From contig JAKSYS010000509.1 of assembly GCA_022925895.1 (NCBI GenBank), positions 1 to 46,382 of the forward strand: DNA of 46,382 nucleotides, in the 5' to 3' direction. Origin of the DNA: Fragilaria crotonensis. Lineage: Eukaryota; Bacillariophyta; Fragilariophyceae; Fragilariales; Fragilariaceae. Under the pieces are notes generated by a model, which ran no database searches, was not told the DNA's origin, and was given only the letters and a program-made list of their open reading frames with translations. This document shows, one piece after another, positions 38,943 through 46,382 of this stretch (the stretch's first letter is position 1; each line of letters starts with the position of its first letter). The translations under genes and the position numbers were made by a program.

Positions 38943-41900
38943 ATGGTAACACCTGATCATTGTACGGTTTGCAACAAGAGTTTCAAGAGACTTTGCACCA
39001 CCTTAATCAGAGTTTGGCATGTAAATCTCATTACATGGCAAGTGACAAAGCAGCAACAACAGTGCCCTCCATTGTATCAAACATCGGCCACGTGAAAACC
39101 GGTAATTTGTTGCAAGGTGGTACTTCTCGCACTTTCCGTCAAATTTGAGTTCTCCTTTGTCCGATGGATTGCTTCCAGTATTGGAGAGTGGGGAATTGCT
39201 GGAAAGGCCGGCGATGAGCTGCGTGTTGAAGATGTCAACGAAGTCGATGACTACATTATGTTTGACGACGACGGTATTCCCGAGCAAGGCGATGCTGGCG
39301 ATCAAGACATTTCAGAAACTGAATCAGAGGAAGGTCCTGATCTCAGCGTTTTGGATTTGTACTTAAAACTGTTCAAGCTGCGAGCAAACCCGCTCGGTCT
39401 TGCGCGTTTTCTCGGGAGGAAAGAGTCCAAATTGAGTTGTTGCAGCTTCTTAGGGATCTGAAGTGTCCTCTCAAAGCATTCACCCTAGTACTTAAGTGGG
39501 CTGCTAAATCAAACGGGAGCGGCCATTCATTCCGTGAGGATTTCAACCAACTCGTGAGAAGGTGATCGCAAATTTATTTGAAAGGTACAACATGAAAGGA
39601 TTAATCCCGAAAGAGAAGAAATTGTACCTGCCTTATACACAGAGGACCGTCTCGTTGATATTCTTTGACGCCAGTGAAGTATTCGCATCGCTACTCTCAT
39701 GTCCCACGCTCAATCAAGATGGGAATTATTTCTTCGACAAAGCAAAGGATCCATTTGTTGCACCAGAAACATCATCCCACGTGGGTGACATCCACACAGG
39801 CCGTTGCTACAGAAAGACATACGATGCCCTGATTAAGAAGCCTGATGTCGACATGCTCCTCCCCTGTATCATGGCAATGGACAAGACATACATCGACATG
39901 GCAGGCAGACTCCAGATGGAGCCAATAACAATCTCTCATGGTCTTCTGAACCACTCAATACGTCGGCTCCCAATTGCCATGCGAATCCTTGGATACATCA
40001 ATCACAGCACCCCCGCCCATCTCCCTTCAGATTCCGAAATAGATGCCGAGTTCAATGCACCCGCTGACTTGCCAAAGGGGACCGCCCGTGTTGAAGACCC
40101 GCTTCGGTGCCCCAAAGACGTAAGTTGGTCAACGTTAATCCTGAACGAGACACACATGCAGATCCAGTTCATCCTAGAGGAATCCGGTTTTTTGAGATTA
40201 CAGAATCATGGTTTCCGATGGGATCTTAGCTACAATGGAAAGATCCACCCCGTCGTGTTCCACCCGTATGTACCCTTCATCATCGGTGACACAGAGGGGC
40301 ACGACCGTCTTTGTGGTCACTACACCGCCCGATTTTCACAGATACAACAGCTTTGTCGCATCTGCGAATGTCCCACATACTTGAGTGGTTATTCCAAGTC
40401 CAACTTTCGCCACCGTGTTCCCAAAAAAAATCGACGCTCTTGTGAGTAAGGGCCACACCGTTGAGCTCCAGTTGCTGTCCCAGAACTATCTTAAGAATGG
40501 ATTCGCTGAGGTTAGGTTTGGTCTCCACAATCAGCGCGGAATATTTGGAGCCTGCCCAGGCGAAATGCTCCATTTGATTTCCCTTGGTTGGTTTAAATAT
40601 TGCCTGCAGGCCTTCTCAGCCCAAGCTGGTCCCAATTCAAACGCATTGAAACAATACGATGTGCTGTGCGCTAAGTTGGGCAGATCATTGTCCAGACAGA
40701 GCGATCGCGACATCCCCGAACAAACTTCCCAAGGGGTTTCATCAGGATCCAATCTGATGGGGCACGAGATGACAGGGTGTCTTTTAGTCACATTATTTGC
40801 ACTGCACACCACCTACTTCCGAGGCATCTTCGAGGTTGGGAAAAAGGTAGCTGTAGTAGGGGATGACCAGAGGTTTCGTTATGAAAACCACATTCAAGAT
40901 TGGATAGAGTTGTTACATCTCTCCTGGTGTGGCACCAATGGATGAAACAACCGATGATGTCAAAGAGATGGTCAAGCGTTCGCACACCTGCTTGCAGTGG
41001 CTGATGCGTGTTGTCGCCGAAGTGGCGCCCCGTCCAGGAGCAATGGGAAACAATACGATCAAGACGCACTTGGTACTGCATCTGTGCGAAGACATCCTTG
41101 ACCACGGTGTTCCCGACAACGTGAACAGCGCCTACGCTGAGTCAGCTCACATCCCACTCGCGAAGGCGACATCCCGAAACACACAGAAGCGAGCCATATC
41201 CTTCACAAAACAAGCAGCCAATCGCTATACTGAAAATTTAGTCATTTCACTCGCTTCTACAGACGTAGAGAATGACGTCAAACGCAACGTCGACAGCAGT
41301 GCAGCTGACGTTGACACCTTTCTCCGATGGTAAGGGTGGTCGTCGTTTACCTTGCATGGGAGGAAGGCAATGAACGCCACGTTTCGCTGGACTCGCCCGC
41401 TCCGGAGACAACTTGAGATGGCCCATCTTTCGCACCGAGTAACGGCCTTTCTGAGTCGACATTGCCTGCCCAAAATGCCAAAGGGAGAGCTCCCATGCTT
41501 CACGTCCTTCAACGACGAGGACGGCAACAATTACCGCGCCCATCCTTGCTACGACGGCAAGGCATGGAACGATTACGCGATGATCGAGTGGGAAGGGTAC
41601 CCACAACCCGAACCGGTGTTCATCCACACGTTCGTTGACCTCCGCGGGCTTCCGAAAGGAGACTCCATTGACATCAACTCGAATGGACAGACAAAATTGA
41701 CAGCCGGGTTGTACGCCGTCGCCCACTCCTTCAATCCAGTTGACGAAGGTGACCTCAACACACCGAACACCCTCATAGGTCATTATACCCCACATTTCCA
41801 TTCCTTTAACGACAGACATCCAACCCTCTTCCTGGTGGATGTTGAGTCCATAAGGTCACCGGTACTAGGTATTCCGGATGTTCAATTTGGAGTAAACCTC

Positions 41901-42308
41901 CAATGAACGAGCGGCATTACCTGTTCCTGATCCGTCGCAAAGCAGAGTGGCCCGTGCGTGGGATTCCCTCATAAACAGGTGTCACCATGACTTGGAGCAC
42001 GACGGATGACGACACCTGGTTTGAGGAGGAGTATGAGAAAGACGAATTGATCAACCGCCTGCCAAGTGGTAGGAAATTTACAGTGTCAAGACCCCAGAAG
42101 ACTTTGCCGCGGAGGTAGCCGCGGAAAAGCCGAAAAGGTTGCCGCCAAGAAGAAGAAGGAGCACGCCGCCGCAGAGAAAGCATCCGCGAAGGCAGCGAAG
42201 GCCGAAAACCCAGGCAAGAATTCGAGTGCCCCAGCGTCCACCGCACAACGGTTGGCGGGGAACTTTAAACGCAAACGAGTGGCCCCAGCAAAGACGGGTA
42301 AGGGGTAG
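38943..42308 (+). pseudogene. Plavaka/CACTA-like transposase gene, many frameshifts
   Basis: Begins at ATG 38943 with a C2H2-like finger, CTVCNKSFKRL, then in another frame HLNQSLACKSHYMAS. An acidic region follows, then SREE and VQIELLQLLRDLKCPLKAF. The long frame at 39562-40449 gives PCIMAMDKTYIDMAGRLQME and IRRLPIAMRILGYINHS. After a change come RFGLHNQRGIFGACPGEMLH, GRSLSRQSDRDIPEQTSQG, then HLVLHLCEDILDHGVP and ESAHIPLAKATSRNTQKRA. A further frame (41352-41906) reads AHPCYDGKAWNDYAMIEWEG. Pieces to 42308 form a Lys/Ala-rich tail (KAEKVAAKKKKEHAAAEKAS). The order matches the large diatom families related to Plavaka (CACTA superfamily). About eight frame changes are needed, so as given it is dead; some may be consensus errors. 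Confidence 0.7.
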
Positions 42309-42372
42309 CCAGTGGGCAGTCCCCCAAGTGTTGTCAGCTAGGAAGCTCACGCAGTAGTCGTGGAACCAGTAA

Positions 42373-44696
42373 TCAAAGTTGAACATGTTTATTTTTTTTC
42401 TTTGGTATCTTGTATCGTCCACCAACCTCCAGGTCAGTGATTTGCACCCGCCAGCCACCGAAAGTCAAGCTGTCACCGGCCGGTTGTCCATCTACCTTCC
42501 GTCCACCCACGCAGGGTGTTCCGGCACTCACCGCCACGTTTGGTTTTCGAGAACCAGAATGCAGCTCACCACCACCGCCACCAACGGCTCCGTCTTCCCG
42601 CCCGTCCGCAGGGGACGGCGAATCACCAACATCACGTTCCCGTTTGCCAGAATGGAATCGCCGCACAGCATCGGAGCCTTCCGAACACAGTGGCAGCCCA
42701 CTGGCTAGGAGCTCGACAGCCGCCTCAGCAGACGCCAACTCGCCAGCTTGCCAACCAGGCTTCGTGGCCGCGGCACCCCCGGTTTCAACCCGAGGTCCGC
42801 CCCTCCGGCGGGGTCTCCTCCTCCTCTTGTTCTGTCGCTTCCTGCCAGCTCTCTTCGAGCCAGCCGGAGAGGTGGCCCCGGGGGGACAGTAACCGGCAGC
42901 ACACAAGGCCCGTCCAGCCTTCACAATCTTCTCCTTTGCAGCCGTGAACGTTCCGTAAAGATGGTTCCGGAAGGAAGAGTCCCTCCCCCGGGTCACAAAC
43001 CCAAATTCGTACGGAATTTTGCTGTAAACAGGGGGGCCAGTGGATGACTCCATCGTTTCAATCCTTGTTCCAAGCGCGAACATTGAACCAACATCAGCCG
43101 ACTTAGCCCTTGCAGTGCCCTTTGCCCCCGACACCCGGATCTCCCGACACCGAGTTGTCAGCCGCTCCAGCAACTCAAGGTGGTCATCGTGCGCGTCAAT
43201 CTTCGTGACATTCCGGACCAGGACAACGGACTCACGATCCGGAATGCCGACCACGCCAACGTGAATGTCAACAAAGTGGGTCTCGTCCGGATCGATGACC
43301 CAGCAGGACAGGTATATCGTAGTGGTGGCTGCCATCAACGTAGTGCCGGCAATCAAACTTTGCGCTACTAGATGTCTTAAGTTGGTTCCGGAATTCATAT
43401 GCCTGATAGCGTCGGGGACGTTCCGCAGGTCAACGCCAGCAATGAAATCCGGTGGCAACTCGGGTAATTCGGCGTCGTGGCACTGAACAGCCCTGTACAC
43501 CACCCGGTTCTGCAGGGAACAGTGCTGTATCCCGTAGAGATTCTCCAGGCCGACACGCGGCGGTTCTCGCTGAGATAGCGAACTGTGCGAGATGACTTCG
43601 GACCGTAAGGCTCAGGGTCCCACGGATTCTGAATAGAACCGCCTCACAAAGCTGTCACTGCCAAAGGTATACGAAGGAAAGTCGTCGCTTGTACCCTCCG
43701 CCCCGCAAGCGGAGCCAGCTCATGTCATACGCCCTTAATGCCCGGCACTCCAGCATCCCCAACGTGACGGTCCCGATGACAGTAGAACACTCCACACTGA
43801 GGCAGGAACAAAACCGCTGCCCTGTAGAAATAATCCATCTCAGGGCCAACATCTTCTGGTTTTCGGGACAGGACGTGACGAACTTCATCAAAATTGACGT
43901 CAGAAGACTGGCCACCGCCACGCTCCCCGCCTCCCACAACCGTTCGACAGGCCGGCGAAGGAGCCCGGTTGAGGATCACGTCCATCACGTAGAACTCGTT
44001 GAGGAACTCCGACTGGAGTCAGACTCCGGGAACATGTCGGCAGCCGAACGCAATCTAAACGGCTTGCATCCAAAAGCTTCTGCAACGACACTGATCGGAG
44101 TCTGACACAAGAATTCACTGCACCCAACCCCGCTCGCCGTCCTGAACCTTTGCCGGAATGCACTCCTCTCCTCCGGAACGGCCATGGACAACAACGACAT
44201 CATGCGAGGTGAGTCGGGCGAGTCTGCTCTCATCGCGGTGAGTGGGGAGGACTTCCCCGTCCGCCACATCACCGACTCCTGGAACACGTGGCGAGTTCCC
44301 AAGGTTTCTAACAGATGTCACGCTGGGAAGTCTTATTCCCGGTCTCCGCGACCTTCTTTTTGTGACCTTCTTCTTGTAACCCTTCTTCTTCGCAACCTTC
44401 CTCTTCCCAGCCTTCTTCGTCCCAACCTTCCGTTCCCCATCCCTCCTCCACGACCACATTTTCCACAGCATCAACGCCACGTCGATCGGGCGACATCGGG
44501 CTCTCCTGCTTCCTGGCAGGTGAAGGCCGCGCAATGCCAGTTCCAACCTCACAACAACCAGCCACAGAGGATGGTTGTCGCGAGCGCGCTCTCCAACAAA
44601 GACAATCAACACGCAATCCTGGCGTGGACTGTCTATTGTTGAAAAGTCAGCGAGAACTATCCGACGGCGACGTGGTGATGTTGCAACAAACAGCAA
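42373..44696 (-). CDS. GC-rich ORF of unknown function convergent to the Plavaka-like gene, frameshifted
   Basis: The longest frame, 43503-42373, is 376 codons: NRVVYRAVQCHDAELPELPP, TLMAATTTIYLSCWVIDPDE, HVGVVGIPDRESVVLVRNVT, then a strongly basic GRKRQNKRRRRPRRRGG and a Gly/Ser-rich tail. Upstream frames on the same strand (44696-43503) read as one eroded protein with a 15-base repeat encoding KKAGKRKVAKKKGYKKKV, FQESVMWRTGKSS, FGCKPFRLRSAADMFPESDS and DEVRHVLSRKPEDVGPEMDY. None of the frames begins at a clear ATG. The base composition is more GC-rich than the flanks and matches the neighbouring transposase, so it is probably the element's second ORF. The basic tracts suggest DNA binding. 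No family recognised. Confidence 0.35.
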
Positions 44697-45622
44697 CCCA
44701 ACAAGAGTACTTCATCAAAGTACTCTATCATCAAGATTGTGCTTTTGGTGTCACCATTCACCAAAGGTACTAACAAGCAGCAAAATCGACGTACTGTAAG
44801 TACTATGGCGAATGTAGGGCATTTTGCACCTGGGACTTCTTTCCAAGACCTCTAAATGCAGCATAAATATGTTATTCATGTATATAACATTGAATTACGT
44901 TATATACACATCATCGATTTTATTAAAATTATGTATGTAGTTAAATGAAAAGTAATTACAGTACAAAGCATTTTCATGTATAGATGATACATTCGCTTTC
45001 CCAGGACAGGACTACATACTGGTACAGGTACACTATACTGCACCAGTATGTAGCAACAAATCAGTACGAACACAAAACTTAATGCTTGCTTAATACATGG
45101 ATGTACATATATATGCAATTTACATCATGTATGCATACGCACCACAACACGCTCGAATGATTACCAAGAACTAGCTGCCGGTATGACACAGGTGTTGCAT
45201 ACTCGAGTACAACAACTACTGGTAGTGAAACAAGATTGCAAGTCCGTCCACGCAAAACAAGACTGCAGCGAGCATCATGTCATATATAATTTTCTAGTCA
45301 CACATATTCATACAAGTATATGAAACGGAAAATGTCAGAAGCTAAATAGTGAACATGTAAGTGCATTCAAAAACAATAAACGACTTGTACATGTTTTGTG
45401 AATATAAGTCGTAACTCAATACAATTTTTTGAAGTCATGTACAGGTAGAAAATGAACAATTAGGGACAACTCATACAATTTTGAAAACTGGTGGGAGATT
45501 CAAAATCCCAAATTCATCACCCAAAATTACAAGTCGTCTCATACTTGCTGCAAATTGATACAACCACTGAGACCGCTATTCTAACCCTTGCTTGCTTCTT
45601 CTTACATTTTGATTCATTCCTC
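44697..45622. other. AT-rich spacer, 0.9 kb
   Basis: No gene. It is rich in ATGTA/TACAT words and short inverted pairs (for example GTATATAACATTGAATTACG, then TTATATAC, near 44880-44906). It probably contains the right flank of the 38.9-44.7 kb element, but no terminal repeat could be matched. Confidence 0.4.
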
Positions 45623-46382
45623 ATGCCGAAGAAAACTATATCTCCAACGAAGCAACCTTCAGTGGCTATTCGGACCACGCCTCCACGCGCGACCAAGAAC
45701 AAGACGAAGAACGCCGAACTTGAAACACCGACAACAAGAGCCAAGAGGAATGAGATGGCGGAACAGCAAAAGGCTGAAGCTGCTAAAGCTGCTAAAGCTG
45801 CTAAAGCAGCTGCTAAGCTACTGCTAAACTATACAATCTGCTAAATCTGCGGCTAAACCGCGCTAAATCTGCAGCTAAATCTGTTAAAGCATCGACGACT
45901 GCAGTTAACCCGACCCACCAGTGCAGATCGCGACAGCAGTTAACCCAGACCGCGTGCATCACTGCAAAGGGACGCAACGACGTGTTGTTCCTCCTGGTAA
46001 GAAGAAGAGGAGGAAAGTGGCACCAAAAGGTGGTGGTGGTGAGCAGAAGGAGCGCTCCTGAGGAAATGATGACTCCTCTTACTCAGTTGAAGAGGTTGAC
46101 GATGAAGAGTTTGAAGAGGTTGACGATGAAGAGTCCGAATCAGATGATGACAGGGAGGATGAGGGGAAAAGTAATGCGGGTGATGACAACAACGCGGTGG
46201 GACACATGACATGTCAGATGATGACGACTGTTCAAAGAATGGATCAGTTTGTTAGAGATGTCGGGAAAACAGCAATGGATGCAAGACGACGTCTTGGTCA
46301 GGAGTTGAACCACTGTGCCCAGGAAGGGCGGAGGATCCTCCAGATGACAATGATACTCCAATCGGCGAAGAAGAAGGTGTCG
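45623..46382 (+). CDS. Lys/Ala-rich then acidic protein, 5' part, cut by window end
   Basis: ATG at 45623 (MPKKTISPTKQPSVAIRTTP), basic at first, then KAEAAKAAKAAKAAAK encoded by a GCTGCTAAA repeat. The first frame stops at 45844. In another frame from about 45990 the sequence continues GKKKRRKVAPKGGGG, a possible nuclear signal, then a duplicated acidic VDDEEFEEVDDEESESDDD and a helical QMMTTVQRMDQFVRDVG running off the end. One or two indels or an intron lie near 45840-45990. The layout (basic, acidic, coiled coil) resembles transposon accessory proteins or nuclear scaffold proteins; no family recognised. Confidence 0.35.
45777..45816. repeat. GCTGCTAAA short tandem repeat
   Basis: About four units of a 9-base repeat encoding Ala-Ala-Lys in the first frame. 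Looser CTAAATCTG-type copies follow to about 45890. Confidence 0.8.

Noticed and set aside
42410..42947. Pro/Arg-rich plus-strand frames up to 160 codons
   Set aside because: Opposite-strand shadows in GC-rich sequence where stops are rare.

Overview
The window looks like nuclear DNA of a diatom, most likely a raphid pennate with a repeat-rich genome (Seminavis-like). I infer this from diatom-type gene families rather than from a species match. They include a DUF6824-type protein, a single-pass leucine-rich-repeat protein with a long cytosolic N terminus, a pyruvate kinase and a 3-oxoacid CoA-transferase with mitochondrial-type presequences, and several transposon families common in diatoms. 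Two short GT-AG introns (83 and 116 nt) fit. Reading frames starting at GTG or TTG are not genes here; I chose ATG starts.

Layout. 1-8.0 kb: three decayed copies of an unknown protein family, two of them head to head; a pyruvate kinase gene and a shortened recent copy of its 3' end; and a small secreted protein with a repeated LSAWPDGTV motif. 8.0-14.0 kb: an 80-bp tandem repeat, a tyrosine-recombinase retroelement relic, and a PIF/Harbinger element with both ORFs but a deleted catalytic core. 14.0-20.6 kb: sparse region with a glycosyltransferase-like membrane protein, a small unknown gene and a DUF6824-type gene. 20.6-27.7 kb: a DDE transposase gene on the minus strand, split in two by a 2.77-kb element with perfect 27-bp inverted ends. 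That insertion carries a minisatellite, a tRNA-like relic and a coiled-coil ORF. Next come a 45-bp palindrome and an unknown gene relic. 27.7-37.2 kb: GTAC-rich spacer, a 570-bp hAT-type MITE, an A-PCP-PQQ (AASDH-like) gene, the LRR gene and the CoA-transferase. 37.2-46.4 kb: AT-rich spacer with a second DDE-transposase relic, a large Plavaka/CACTA-like transposase gene, a convergent GC-rich ORF of unknown role, another AT-rich spacer, and the start of a Lys/Ala-rich then acidic gene cut by the window end.

How the genes relate. I see no operon-like unit. The metabolic genes are ordinary single nuclear genes: mitochondrial pyruvate kinase fits the mitochondrial lower glycolysis known in diatoms, and the CoA-transferase would act in mitochondrial ketoacid/CoA exchange. 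The rest is transposon-driven.

A caution for every gene model: most conserved genes are broken by one- or two-base indels, several in homopolymers (pyruvate kinase, CoA-transferase, AASDH-like, LRR, transposases). Some of these may be consensus errors of a long-read assembly rather than true pseudogenes. I had no tools; all family names come from recognising sequence by eye.
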